From contig WHVA01000092.1 in NCBI GenBank assembly GCA_015179125.1, positions 1-64,000 of the forward strand: a stretch of DNA of 64,000 nucleotides, in the 5' to 3' direction. The notes beneath the pieces were generated by a model. It was not told the origin of the DNA and made no database searches. It was given only the letters and a program-made list of their open reading frames with translations. The translations under genes and the position numbers were made by a program. Shown here in pieces: positions 1 to 10,253 of the stretch; the first letter of the stretch is position 1; each line of letters starts with the position of its first letter. Source of the DNA: Gautieria morchelliformis (taxonomy: Eukaryota; Basidiomycota; Agaricomycetes; Gomphales; Gomphaceae).

Positions 1-77
1 AACGCCTAAAAACCAATCATGACAGTATACTTGTATGTTGCAAACTATGATGTTGAAACCACACTTCTAACATTTTA
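1..77. other. Left flank of Cop-A, unassigned
   Basis: Short non-coding stretch left of the first LTR. Its last five bases, TTTTA (73-77), are the left target-site duplication of Cop-A; the matching copy is at 3982-3986. I see nothing else in it. Confidence 0.6.
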
Positions 78-762
78 TGTGAAAGATTAAGAGCAGCTGA
101 TAATGAAGAGGTTTTAGATTCAGACTTCGGCTTGAAGTCGAATCGAGCAGATTTATAGATATGAGAGTATAGAGGAAACACGGCCTGTGTATCCTCTCGA
201 GCAGCGATTATGCAGTTCTATGCGTAGTGAAACAGCTATATGGTTCAATGTGAGTTCTGATTGACTGAAGGATCTTTGTACACATGCTGAACTATTTAAC
301 TAGCTACTAGGTGTGCTGCGGCGCGAAGAGTGAAGGGGGAACACATGGGTCGACTGTGCGTCTGGACTCGGGAATATGGTGGTCCGGGACAGCGGTATCT
401 AGGGAATCGATGTATCGAATGGGAAGGGGTGTAGGTAGTCATATGCATCAGAAAGATGGGTTGTGAATTAATGAGGGAAATAGCATGGAACATACGTAGA
501 TCTGTGGCTCAACGACTAGCTCCTCCGTGGATAAGCGTTCCTCGGGCTCGGGCTATGACTCGGGTTGAGTGGATCCGCGGGCATTGGGTCAGGGTCAGAT
601 CAGTAGAATAGTGGAAATTGTATGATATATCGTGCAGACGTGTGTGGGCTCAGGTGGACGTGGGTGGTGTGAGTGAAGGTGTGTATGAGACGCGGGACAG
701 TGTATATGCAGCGGTTCGATGGATTGTGATGGCAGTGACAGCTTACAGATATTTTTATGACA
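78..762 (-). repeat. Cop-A 3' LTR
   Basis: 685-bp long terminal repeat starting TGTGAAAG and ending ATGACA, nearly identical to 3298-3981. It is the downstream LTR because the coding strand is minus. Confidence 0.9.
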
Positions 763-856
763 CTCCCCTCAAACCTGACGCATCCCTAGCATCTCCAGGA
801 TGTGGAGGTGTTTGCGTATTACTGGCGGCTTTGCGGAGGGGTTGGCGGGTCCTTGA

Positions 857-1870
857 TCATTTCAGTATCTCGTGAGTCCCACGCTGCCCCGCCGTCTCAC
901 TGTTGCCCAAGGATTCAGTAGCTGACGGATTGTCGATGGAAGTGTGAATGATAGTGCGTTTGGTCTTTAGGGAGCAACGATCGACTTCTGGGACCTGTGA
1001 GTGTTTTTGGATGATGGATTTCGATGGGAACTCATCGGATTGTCCAGGGTTATCTCGATCGGTGTAAAAACTGCGTTTGGTGCCAATTATCCTCGTATCG
1101 GGCCATTTGATTAGATTCCATGTGTGGGTCAGACCTTCGTACTCGTCTCGATGCGCTTGCCCCCACTTCTCTGTGTTCCCCGTGCTCATCACCTCTTTGT
1201 AGCCGTTCGGATCGTCCTCCACCAATGCCACAAGTGCCGTCTCCCTCTCCTCAGGCTCTCTCTTCTCTTGTGCCCTCGCCGCTGTTTCTGCGAGTAACAT
1301 CGCGTGACCCTTCTCTCTCCTGTGCTCTTCGCTCAAGCGATCCGTCTGTGGAACCTTCGAGAAATCTTTCGGTACGTTTTCTTTGTCATTCTCCCTTTCC
1401 TCACTAACTCTCGAGTCTCCCCCTCTGTCCTTCCAAAAATCCCTTGGTGTGTCTTCTTCGTCCTTCACCTTCTCCTTACTGACTCTTGACTCTCCCCCTC
1501 CACCTTGTTCTTCGGCCGTCCCTTCCATGCGCTTCCCATCATCAAGCACACCCGCACGCTTCTCCTCCTCTCCTCTATCGAGCATGCCATCAAGCTCCTC
1601 TCCCTGTCCATCATTGAGGACATCCACAGCCTCGTCCTTCGACTCATTGTTCCCCCTGCGAGTGAACTTTTCGTTAGTGGTCGCAGGTGAAAACTCATTG
1701 TCTGATGTGTATTCTGAATGGATCGCCGGTTTCGTCTTGGGTCTTGGTGAGGATTGAGCTGAGTATGCGAATAGATTATTGAATTTTTTCCCCCTAGCAA
1801 TGATTTCGTCATCCATTAGCAGTGAGGTGCCGGTGTGGCTGAAAAGTACGTCAACCTTCGCGGTGGTCAT
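857..1870 (-). pseudogene. Cop-A linker and N-terminal stub of reverse transcriptase
   Basis: An open frame of 337 codons follows the protease region. It starts just after a segment matching the end of the copia protease-to-integrase spacer (LLSVGQ-like). Most of it is a very acidic and basic, low-complexity linker of the kind that lies between copia integrase and RT. It holds two tandem units that share SRVS...E...P.DF.K. Near its end are W..A...E and a TW.LI segment resembling the start of the RVT_2 reverse transcriptase domain, after which similarity stops. No integrase HHCC or DDE residues and no RT YVDD are present. I infer that one or more deletions joined the pieces and that the protein has no enzymatic role. 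Confidence 0.65.
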
Positions 1871-2049
1871 TTGTCCAACTGAGAGTAGCTTGGCGTTGAG
1901 TTTGGGGACGAAGAGGACATTCTGTAGGGTCAGCGCGAGTGGTGGCAGCAGGTATGCGTCGTTCTGGATTGTAATGCAAATGGTACCTGTCTGATTTGCT
2001 TTGAAAGATGCTCCACTGGCTGTATCAACTGAAATCGTAGGGATCGTGT

Positions 2050-3272
2050 GGATTTAGTCGAACAAGTTGATGTTTCCACACAGGTGACTTGACGCAGCTG
2101 AGTCAACTAGCCATATGTGAGTTCTGTCGTGTATGGGTGACAATGCCGGTGGATTTGTTGACAGGACGATAGTTGGCTCAGGTCTGTTGACCTCGGCGAT
2201 GTGGGCCATCATAATGATGTCCCTCTTAGGTATGTTGGCGAGTCGAGCTATATCGGTGGCACCCGGCTGTTGCCGTTGTGGGGTTGGGGCCGGCCTGCTG
2301 AGGCCGTTCCCTCCATTCTGATCTTGTTCTCCTCCCTGTGCGTTGCTCCCCCTCTTCCACGGCTCCTGTCCTGCGAGTCCTCCTCCTGGTGCGTAACATC
2401 TTGTGGCTGAATGGTTTGGCTTACCGCAATTGTTACAGTAGAAGTTGTTTCCTTCATTGGTCTGATATGGTGTTTGGCAGTTCTGGTGCGTGTACGTGTT
2501 GTTGTTGTATGTGCTGCCGCTGACGAATATTGGGATGTCGTTGCTGGATTGCCTAGGGATTCGGGACTGGGCGATGAATGGGTGGCGGCTTGTGTGGATA
2601 CCTCGATGGCACCCAGGTGAGCTTCGTGTGCTTCCAGTCGCTCCTCGATGTCGTCCAGGTCTTTGCTGATCATCCGTATGGTCTGCCGACTGGCCTCCAT
2701 GATTCCGGGAGATTTCTGAGGATCGTAGCTGCGTGCGTAGAATCAGCTATTTTTTCACCCATCTTTGCAAGCTGGTTTCTGAATTCCTTCATGACAGTAA
2801 CATATGCCAAGACCGACTGCCCTTCGACCATGTGGTAATTTTCATATCTGGTTCTGATTATACTGATTTTACTCGGATCAGTTGACTCGAACTTCCTTAT
2901 GAGTATCTTCCAGGCTTCCTCGCATCTGTCGGTGGTGTCTATCACCCTCTGGAGTTCGGGCGATATGCAGAGCAGGATTTGACTGTAAGCCACGTTATTC
3001 CTGTCGTCCCAGTCATCCTGAAGCTGTGATAGTATCGTTCCTCTGGTTGTGTTGGTTCCAGTAGTGACAGCTATCTGTTGGTTAGCTGCTGTGGGGTAAG
3101 GGTCTGCACTGGTGATAATTTTGAATATTCCCCTATCCCTCGCAGTCGCTAACAATTCCCTCTTCCAGGACATCCAATTGTCCTTGCCTAGTTTGGGTTT
3201 GATGTCCCTGAACTTGTGTATATCATGTTTTGGCGTGATATGCGCTGGTGCCATTGCCGTTGCTTGTGCCAT
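2050..3272 (-). pseudogene. Cop-A gag and protease, frameshifted
   Basis: The start is the ATG at 3272 (minus), reading MAQATAMAPAH. The first 200 residues resemble copia-type gag (UBN2 family: KLGKDNWMSWKREL, then a CEEAWKIL and LRNLPESW pattern). The frame shifts near 2700, and a CCHC zinc knuckle (CNNCGKPNHSATRC) lies in another frame around 2420-2460. A copia protease active-site motif, WLVDSAASSH, is readable around 2085-2120 and is followed shortly by a stop codon. Gag would package the RNA and the protease would process the polyprotein. At least two indels and one stop make this a pseudogene. Confidence 0.75.
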
Positions 3273-3297
3273 GGTGAGTACAATGAGACTCTTAATC

Positions 3298-3981
3298 TGT
3301 GAAAGATTAAGAGCAGCTGATAATGAAGAGTTTAGATTCAGACTTCGGCTTGAAGTCGAATCGAGCAGATTTATAGATACGAGAGTATAGAGAAACACGG
3401 CCTGTGTATCCTCTCGAGCAGCGATTACGCAGTTCTATGCATAGTGAAACAACTATATGGTTCAATGTGAGTTCTGATTGACTGAAGGATCTTTGTACAC
3501 ATGCTGAACTATTTAACTAGCTACTAGGTGTGCTGCGGCGCGAAGAGTGAAGGGGGAACACATGGGTCGACTGATGCGTCTGGACTCGGGAATACGGTGG
3601 TCCGGGGACAGCGGTATCTAGGGAATCGATGTATCGAATGGGAAGGGGTGTAGGTAGTCATATGCATCAGAAAGATGGGTTGTGAATTAATGAGGGAAAT
3701 AGCATGGAACATACATAGATCTGTGGCTCAACGACTAGCTCCTCCGTGGATAAGTGTTCCTCGGGCTCGGGCTGTGACTCGGGTTGAGTGGATCTGCGGG
3801 CATTGGGTCAGGGTCGGATCAGTAGAATAGTGGAAATTGTATGATATATCGTGCAGACGTGTGTGGGCTCAGGTGGACGTGGGTGGTGTGAGTGAAGGTG
3901 TGTATGAGACACGGGACAGTGTATATGCGGCGGTTCGATGGATTGTGATGGCAGTGACAGCTTACGGATATTTTTATGACA
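3298..3981 (-). repeat. Cop-A 5' LTR
   Basis: 684-bp TG...CA repeat matching 78-762, followed by the duplication TTTTA at 3982-3986. At its coding-strand end the sequence CTCTTAATC is followed 7 nt later, outside the LTR, by GATTAAGAG. This gives a perfect 9-bp hairpin across the U5/primer-site junction. No initiator-tRNA type primer site is seen here, unlike Cop-1 and Cop-2. Confidence 0.9.
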
Positions 3982-4086
3982 TTTTATCCCCACTTGCCTA
4001 CCACCCGAGGCATATCTTCAAAGCTGCTCAAGGACATTCCATTATGCTGAAGGATTTTATAAGTTTAAGTAACTACTATTAGTAGG

Positions 4087-4218
4087 TGTTACGACCATGC
4101 ATGTCTGATTTCCAACACTCAGTTCTGCTTCCTTTCTGACATTCCAATAACTCCGACAATCCCACCCCTTGTTATATCCTTTCTTCTTTGACTCTATTAC
4201 TTGGACCCACTGGACTCA
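4087..4218 (+). repeat. Truncated old Gyp-1-type LTR
   Basis: Starts TGTTACGACC and follows the first ~200 bases of the Gyp-1 LTR with many differences and gaps (for example the shared CCACCCCTTGT and GACTCTATTACT). It stops where the Gyp-3c LTR begins at 4219. Its divergence shows that it predates the complete Gyp-1 insertion 250 bp away. Confidence 0.75.
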
Positions 4219-4452
4219 TGTAAGTGAGTGGATCTTAGGTCCTTGTATCACAAGGGCAAACGGAACTCGACCAATGTCTGGTTATTCCATGTGCTACGTA
4301 GTGACAGTGTAAGGTAAGATTATCTGGGGAACCGCCACGCAGTTCCCACGCAAAACTATACAGTGGATCCATAGGGATCCACTAACATTAGCTAATCTAT
4401 TCCAGCAGCGCGCATTGCCTTAAGGGCAATGTGGGTAAATAGGGTATTTACA
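4219..4452 (-). repeat. Gyp-3c LTR
   Basis: TG...CA repeat (TGTAAGTG ... ATTTACA) homologous to the Gyp-3 LTRs at 17393, 31643 and 50750. It contains two perfect stem-loops, at 4362-4383 (AGTGGATCC/GGATCCACT) and 4413-4431 (CATTGCC/GGCAATG). The next bases, CCCTCCCC, are the polypurine tract read on the minus strand. The element continues at 15246 beyond the Gyp-1 insertion. Confidence 0.8.
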
Positions 4453-4463
4453 CCCTCCCCTTC

Positions 4464-5144
4464 TGTTACGACCGTTCATTTCCGACTTCCGACCCTCAGT
4501 TCCGCCACTCCTTTCGCCCCTCCGATACTTCCGCAACACTTTCCGCCCCTCCGATAATTCCGACATTCCACCCCTTGTACATTTCCCTTGTTCTTTCGAC
4601 TCTATTACTCGGACCCACCGGAACCGTTTCATCGTTCATCAGAACCACATATCCGGTCACCCTTGTAGTTTGTTGTCAGACATGTTTTCCAGACCCCTTG
4701 TTCTTTACCATTGTTCTACCTTACCCTGAACCCCCCTTGTAGTCCCATTGTTCCAAATAGTTAGTTCCCACACATTGTACTCGACTTCCGCTTCCTCCGG
4801 AATTTGCTTAGTACCATACCATTACTTGTTGCTCTGCGCTTTGGTATAAAACCCCCTCATGTATGTCTGTTATTCTGCAATCAGATAATCACCTTCGATA
4901 CTTGATTTCCTTCGCTCCATCTCCTGTTCTTAGCACAGCGAGTCTAGCAAGATCTCAGTCTCTCCGCCTTTCCGCCTTCCGCCTCAGTTCCGACTCAAGT
5001 TCCGACCAAACCCTTTGTTCAGCACTTTCCGACTTCCGACTCATTTCCGAAATACCTAGGACGATAGTTCATTGGGGGGCAACCTATAAGTTGAAGCCGC
5101 TGTCCTTTCCAGTTCCGACTTAGTGGAAATCTCGATACGTAACA
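4464..5144 (+). repeat. Gyp-1 5' LTR
   Basis: 681-bp TGTTACGACC ... GATACGTAACA repeat, about 99% identical to 14560-15240. It contains a TATA box (TATAAAA) at 4845-4851 that would start transcription near 4879. Confidence 0.95.
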
Positions 5145-5157
5145 GTAATATCTGATT
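4845..5157 (+). promoter_or_regulatory. Gyp-1 promoter and self-primer site
   Basis: TATAAAA at 4845-4851 predicts a transcript start about 30 bases downstream. The nonamer AATCAGATA at 4879-4887 is perfectly complementary to TATCTGATT at 5149-5157, four bases after the LTR end, where a primer-binding site belongs. No tRNA 3'-end complement (TGG...) is seen there. This is the arrangement of Tf1-type self-priming, in which the mRNA 5' end folds back to prime reverse transcription. The pairing is seen directly; the mechanism is inferred from the known Tf1/sushi class. Confidence 0.65.
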
Positions 5158-5177
5158 CCCACCCGATAACTATCACT

Positions 5178-6544
5178 ATGCCTCCTCGTACCACAGTTAC
5201 TTCAGCTCGAGCAGGAGCTGTCGAAGCTCTCTCTTATTTTGGCAGTCTTAGATCCGCAGCACCAAGGCATGCGGAACCCTCCGGCAGCTCTCGTACCGAC
5301 GATGAGCTCTCCGATGCTTTTCCGCAACGATTCGAAGAAGTTCCTGACGCTAATCCCGACGACAATCCCGACTATGACGGGAATTCGACGAGTAGCAGCG
5401 GCGAACAAACCAGCAGCGTCGTTCCGACGCCAGCACCAGCACCACCACCTCCACCAGGACCACCTCCAGGCGGTCCTCCACCTCCAATTCCACCTCAGAT
5501 TCCCGCCAACCCAGTTCCGCCCGGCCAGTTCCGGATCTTGCACAAGCCATGCCATGCTAGCCGGACAACTTCAGCGCCCGGTCCAAGCACCACCACGCCC
5601 CATGACAAAGGTCCGCGAACCAGATCAGTTCGACGGTTCTGACCCCAAGAAGCTCCAGCCATTTCTGGTCCAGCTTCAACTCAATTTCCGTGATCGTCCC
5701 GACGCCTTTCCCGACGACGAACGAAAGGTCAATTACGCCCCTTCCTATCTCAGAGGCACGGCTCTCGACTACTTCGAACCCGCCCTCGTGGATCCGTTCG
5801 CTCTCGCGGACTGGGCCGACGATTACCACAACTTCGTTTCCGAACTCCGCAGCAACTTCGGACCATTTGATATGGAAGCCGATGCGGAAAATGAACTCGA
5901 TAAGCTTCGTATGAAAGACACTCATAAGATAGCTAAATATATCGTCACGTTCCAGCAGCTCGCTCCTCGAGTCCAATGGGGAGAAGCAGCACTCCGACGC
6001 CAGTTTTACATGGGCTTGCCATCCCGGATCAAGGATGAAATTGCCCGCGTCGGAAAACCCGCCACCCTTACCGACCTCCGCAACCTTGCCCAATCCATCG
6101 ATTCGCACTACTGGGAAAGACACTCCGAGATTGCTCGCGAAACATCCACCCAGAGCAAGAACGACAAGTCTTCCGACAAGAAGTCTGACAAAGACAAGAA
6201 GAAGACCAATTCCGGAAACCAACAACAACAACAACAGTTCCGGATCCAATTCCGGCAACCGGAACAACAACTCCACCCCTCGCAATAACCAGGCCTCTGG
6301 TTCCAACACCAACGCCCGGAAAAGCACTCCGGACCTTTCCGACAAACTTGGGAAGGATGGAAAACTAACCCCTGTAGAACGCCAGCGTCGCATGGACAAC
6401 AACCTTTGCCTTTTCTGCGGCAAAGGCCGTCACGTCGCTTGCGACTGCACTCGCGCTTCCGCCTCCGCTGCTAAGGCCAAGGGCCGCGCAGCAAAGACGG
6501 AAGAGAAATCCGAAGCGGCTCCAGCTGCGGATTCAAAAAAATAG
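5178..6544 (+). pseudogene. Gyp-1 gag, frameshifted twice
   Basis: The ATG at 5178 opens a frame with an acidic N-terminus and a proline-rich segment. The frame changes near 5540 into the retrotransposon gag core (about 5600-6130; FDGSDPKKLQPFL, YFEPAL, LRSNFGPFD, QFYMGLP), typical of Ty3 capsid. A second change falls in or next to a (CAA)n tract at 6222-6237, which encodes polyglutamine or polyasparagine depending on frame. After it comes a zinc knuckle, CLFCGKGRHVACDC, near 6410-6450, and a stop at 6542-6544. Gag would form the particle and bind RNA. As it stands the product is split into three frames; slippage in the CAA tract is a likely cause of the second break. Confidence 0.85.
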
Positions 6545-6600
6545 TCAGCAGTCCTCCGGCCTCCGCATGAGCTGAGGGCTGTGCTGACCCCATTCGTGCG

Positions 6601-7253
6601 ACAAACGAGGTTAAACTCAACGCATCCGCTCTTTCGTCCTCCGACTCCCTCTCTGTTCCACTCACTTCCGATACCATTTCCGCACCCCCGTTTACCGCAT
6701 TGATTGACTCCGGTTCGACTCATTGTTTCCTAGATTCCAACTTTGTTTTGAAACATAAACTTCCGACTCGCAACATTCCGACAATTCCGCTTGCCTTTTC
6801 GACGGGTCTTCCAACACGGGAATTTCCCAAGTTGTGGATCTGTCTATCCGTTTCGCTACTGGGGACAACCATGAAGTTACATTTTACGTTACTCCGCTAG
6901 ATGCTAGCTGCTCCGTTGTACTAGGACACAATTGGCTCACCCGATATAATCCGTCGATTAACTGGGCATTGGGTCAAATACAGTTCCGTACCCTGGATCG
7001 ACTTCCGTCTATTCCGACGTCGTCCGCAAAGATGGCTCAGGCCTCTTCTGCAACTCCGCTTGTGGATTCAGTTCCGCACTCCGGTCCCGCTTTAGCACCT
7101 CCGACCCTCGAAGCTCCTCGAATAGCGCTCGTTTCCGCCACCGCTTTCCGGTATTGCAACGGCAAGAGGATACGACCGTTTTCCAGCTTCACCTCTCCGA
7201 CTCGGCTTCAGTCAAGGCGCGTTCCGCCTCGACTTCTGCTCCGGTCGACATGA
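6601..7253 (+). pseudogene. Gyp-1 aspartic protease
   Basis: The retropepsin active site LIDSGSTHCF is read at about 6697-6727. The frame shifts near 6800-6835 and the second half ([26 protein letters not shown], in two stretches) is read from 6834. This is the second conserved protease block of Ty3/gypsy elements. It would mature the polyprotein. The linker toward RT shifts frame again before 7254. The catalytic Asp is present, but the reading frame is broken. Confidence 0.8.
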
Positions 7254-7626
7254 GCTCAGTTCCGGAAGAATATTGTGACTTCCCGGACGTGTTCAATAAG
7301 GCCAAAGCTGACAAACCTGCTGAACATCGACCTTACGATTTGAAGATAGATTTGGAAGAACGAGCATCTCCGCCCCTCGGACCGATCTACTCCCTTTCGC
7401 AAAGTGAACTCCTAACTCTCCGCGAGTTCGTCGATGAACATCTCAACATGGGCTTCATCTGCCCTTCGCTGTCTCCGCACGGCGCTCCGGTCCTTTTCGT
7501 CAAGAAGAAGGATGGATCCCTCCGCCTCTGCGTCGATTTCCACGGACTCAATGCCCTCACTAAGAAGGACAAATATCTGCTTCTGCGCATTTCCGACCAC
7601 TCGACACTCCCCGCAGGGCGAAGATC
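7254..7626 (+). pseudogene. Gyp-1 reverse transcriptase, 5' part
   Basis: Part of the frame 7154-7645. It contains the start of gypsy [52 protein letters not shown] and the NALT block. A one-base loss near 7585-7590 shifts the frame just before the transposon. Coding resumes at 10617 with the next RT block (TKIDLRHAYH), so the transposon interrupts the palm domain. The functional RT would need both halves in one frame. Confidence 0.85.
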
Positions 7627-7741
7627 TATGGTGCCGCTCACTTAGGCGCCGCTACTTGTGTGCAACCGCCAATCTGGCTCGTTCAATTTTCTAACCCTAA
7701 CCCCAAATCGTAACCGCCATCCTTACTGCCGTCCACCATCT

Positions 7742-8157
7742 ATGGTTAAACCATACCGGACAAACAACCTTGCGAAAGCTAGAAACTATCGCCATATTAA
7801 CACTACCATTGACACTGATTCTGATTCTGACTGCGAGTACGAAGGCGGTGTTAACTGCGAGCCCTCCGATGACTCTGCGACGGATGCAGATGAGGTTTGG
7901 TCAGACGACGAAAGCCTTGCTGAGCTCGAGGGTGACGAATTGGAGGCTAATCTCTGTACTCTGCGCAAGAAGGCTGGATCTTGCTCCCAATGCGTTCAAG
8001 CATATGATGAGTCGCAAGAATTCGAAAGATTGGAAGAAAATAGAGGCAAACCGAGCATTGGGATACACAAAAGGCTCGACCCGCACACAGGCGCGAAGAC
8101 GGAAGGAGGCTCAAGAACGAGAAGCATCCCGAGCAGAAGCCAAAACCTCATGAGCAT
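7742..8157 (+). pseudogene. Transposase N-terminal region of the TIR element
   Basis: The ATG at 7742 opens a strongly acidic segment (DTDSDSDCEYEGG, DDSATDADEVWSDDESLAEL) with a CSQC pair. Near 8040 the informative frame changes, and a basic segment (LGYTKGSTRTQARRRKEAQE) continues to about 8153. Acidic-then-basic N-termini are common before DNA-binding parts of fungal transposases. The link to the frame starting at 8224 may be an intron or an indel; I cannot tell which. Function is not assignable beyond likely belonging to the transposase. Confidence 0.5.
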
Positions 8158-8223
8158 TACTTCTTGCGATTTTCAGAACATTGAATTACTCACCGATAAA
8201 TCAGTGCCAATCCACAAATTGCC

Positions 8224-10253
8224 ATGATGCGAAACCAGTCTGTGAAAAGCAAAGATGCTGAAGAGGAAATGGGCAATGTTGGACAGGCTCCAGATGTGCA
8301 GTCATGGGCTGAGGAAGTCAGGTATTCATCTGATGAGGGTGGTTCCAGTGTTGATTCTGAATCAGACAGTGGTGATGATGAACCACCACCCAATATCACA
8401 TCACATCGTCTCCCTGTTGTCCCTCCCAGAAAACGCCAACGTCGAGAGGTCCCATATTGAACTGAGAGGATTGTGAGGAGAGAAAGAAGGCAGAAAGAAT
8501 TTGAAGAGGCACTGAAAGACTTGCAGAAGTTAATGAAGTCAAAAAAGACGCATTATGTGGCTGGTCCAAATGGCTTGCAAGCTCGTCGAACTGCTGCCAT
8601 GGAAACTCACATGAGACTTGTTATTGAAAGGGGACGGGGATTGATTGATGCCTCAGAGCGTGCAGCTGAAAGTCGTGGTTTTTCTGCCAAATGGGGTGGT
8701 CGACAGGTTCGCAAATGGACTCGCCATTATGTCCAGACTCGAGACTTGCCAAAATCACAAATTGGACGTCATGCCAAAGTGTTTTCTTTATTGTCAGATC
8801 CTGCAATTGCTGCTGAGCTCAGAGCATATGTTCGCTCAAATAAATGGGCTATGGATCCTGAAAAGCTGTCCAAATTCTCACAGGACAAGCTTGTTCCCAA
8901 GGCAGCTCGTGAATACCTGGAACATCTCACACAGAATGAAATGCCACATGGATTGAAAAGATATATGGAATTGGAGTTGTTTCCGCGAATTCATCTGCAA
9001 GTTGGCCGTGGGATCTCTTTGAAAACTGCTCGACGATGGCTTCACAAGGAGGGGTTCAAATACATCAATCACAAGAAGGGTCTATACTTCGATGGACATG
9101 ACAGACCTGATGTTGTTGAATACCGGCAAAATCACTTCTTGCCAGCTATGAAAACATATGAGGAACGATTGGTTCGATATGTTGTTGGCAGTGTGGACCA
9201 GGAGTTAATTATTCCACGCAAGAATTATGTTGAGCGTCGTTTGGTGCTCCTTGCTCAGGATGAAATGACGGCACAAGCGAATGACATAACTTTCAAAACT
9301 TGGGTTTTTGAAGATCAACATCGACTTCGAAAAAAGGGTGTTGGACGTGGTTTGCACAAAAGTGACACCTTGTGCTCTACGGTCGGATGGCTCCAAGAAG
9401 GTACTCAAACCCTTGAGTATGGCAAAAACTATGAAGGATATTGGACTGGGGAGCTTTTTGTTAAGCAGGTGAATAATTATAATTGCTTTTATTGTGAATA
9501 AATTTTGATTTTTTGTGCAAAGATCAAGGAAAAGATTATTCCAGCTTTTGAGCATGCACATGGGGCTGGTTACCAGGCACTCATAATGGTTGATAACTCT
9601 CAGGGTCATTCTGCTTACTCAGAGGATGCACTATTGGTTTCACGAATGAATGTCCATCCTGGTGGCAAGCAGGCACGGATGCATGACACATGGTTTATTC
9701 GTGATGGTTCAAAAATCATGCAGCCAATGGTGTATCCAGCTGACCACCCAACACACCCAAATGCTGCAAAAGGAATTAAGGCTGTTCTTATGGAGCGTGG
9801 CCTTTTTTCAGATGGTTTGCGAGGCAAATGCAAGAAATGCATGTCAGATTCTTGTTGTGGCAAGCACATTCTTGAATTGCAGCCTGATTTCCAGCAGCAG
9901 AAATCACTTGTGCAGGAGGTGATTGAAGCTGCTGGTCACCTGTGCATTCTCTTGCCAAAGTTTCATTGTGAACTCAATTTCATGAGTTCTTTTGGGGTGC
10001 TGTTAAGAAATATCTTCGTGACAATTGCGATTACACATTTGACACATTAAAGGAGAATATGCCAAAAGCATTGGCATCCGTGCAATTGCAAACAATCCGG
10101 CGGCGGGAACACCGGACATTTCGGTGGATGGATGCATATAGAGCAGGGATGGGAACGACAGAGGCTCAGAAACAGGTAAAGCAATTCAGTTCCACAAAAT
10201 ACAAGTCACACAGGTGTGTTCCAGAGGCTGTTGCTAGTTCTTTGGACCAGTAA
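8224..10253 (+). pseudogene. DDE transposase with one intron, inactivated
   Basis: The frame is continuous from the ATG at 8224 except for a TGA at 8458-8460. It reads a basic helical region (RRERRQKEFEEAL), then GGRQVRKWTRHYV, then the catalytic core. The first Asp is in LLAQDEMTA (codon 9259-9261) and the second in ALIMVDNSQGH (9592-9594). A GT-AG intron of 54 bp (9469-9522, phase 0) separates them. The third acidic residue is expected in the block after LPKFHCELNF. A one-base loss at about 9981-9984 shifts the frame exactly there, and the rest (DTLKENMPKALASV, RWMDAYRAG) is in another frame to the stop at 10251-10253. About 130 residues, including CKKC...CC, separate the second Asp from the Glu codon, far more than the 34 of Tc1/mariner. 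It would cut and join transposon ends. Confidence 0.8.
9469..9522 (+). other. Spliceosomal intron in the transposase
   Basis: 54 bp, GTGAAT...GCAAAG, phase 0. The flanking exons join as ...GELFVKQ / IKEKIIPAF... and the intron contains an in-frame stop. Its size is typical of basidiomycete introns. Confidence 0.8.

Larger units (their letters stand above)
78..3981 (-). mobile_element. Cop-A: internally deleted Ty1/copia retrotransposon
   Basis: A complete LTR-to-LTR element bounded by direct repeats at 78-762 and 3298-3981, each TG...CA, and by a perfect 5-bp duplication TTTTA. The coding strand is minus: gag and protease lie next to the right LTR, and a charged linker running into the first residues of a copia reverse transcriptase lies next to the left LTR. 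The integrase core and most of RT and RNase H are missing, so the 3.9-kb element cannot be autonomous. The two LTRs differ by roughly 13 substitutions, nearly all transitions at CpG, plus a few 1-2 base indels. Confidence 0.9.

Noticed and set aside
5202..6423. Minus-strand ORFs rich in W/R opposite Gyp-1 gag
   Set aside because: Reverse of the proline-rich and CAA-repeat gag segments; composition is explained by the sense strand.
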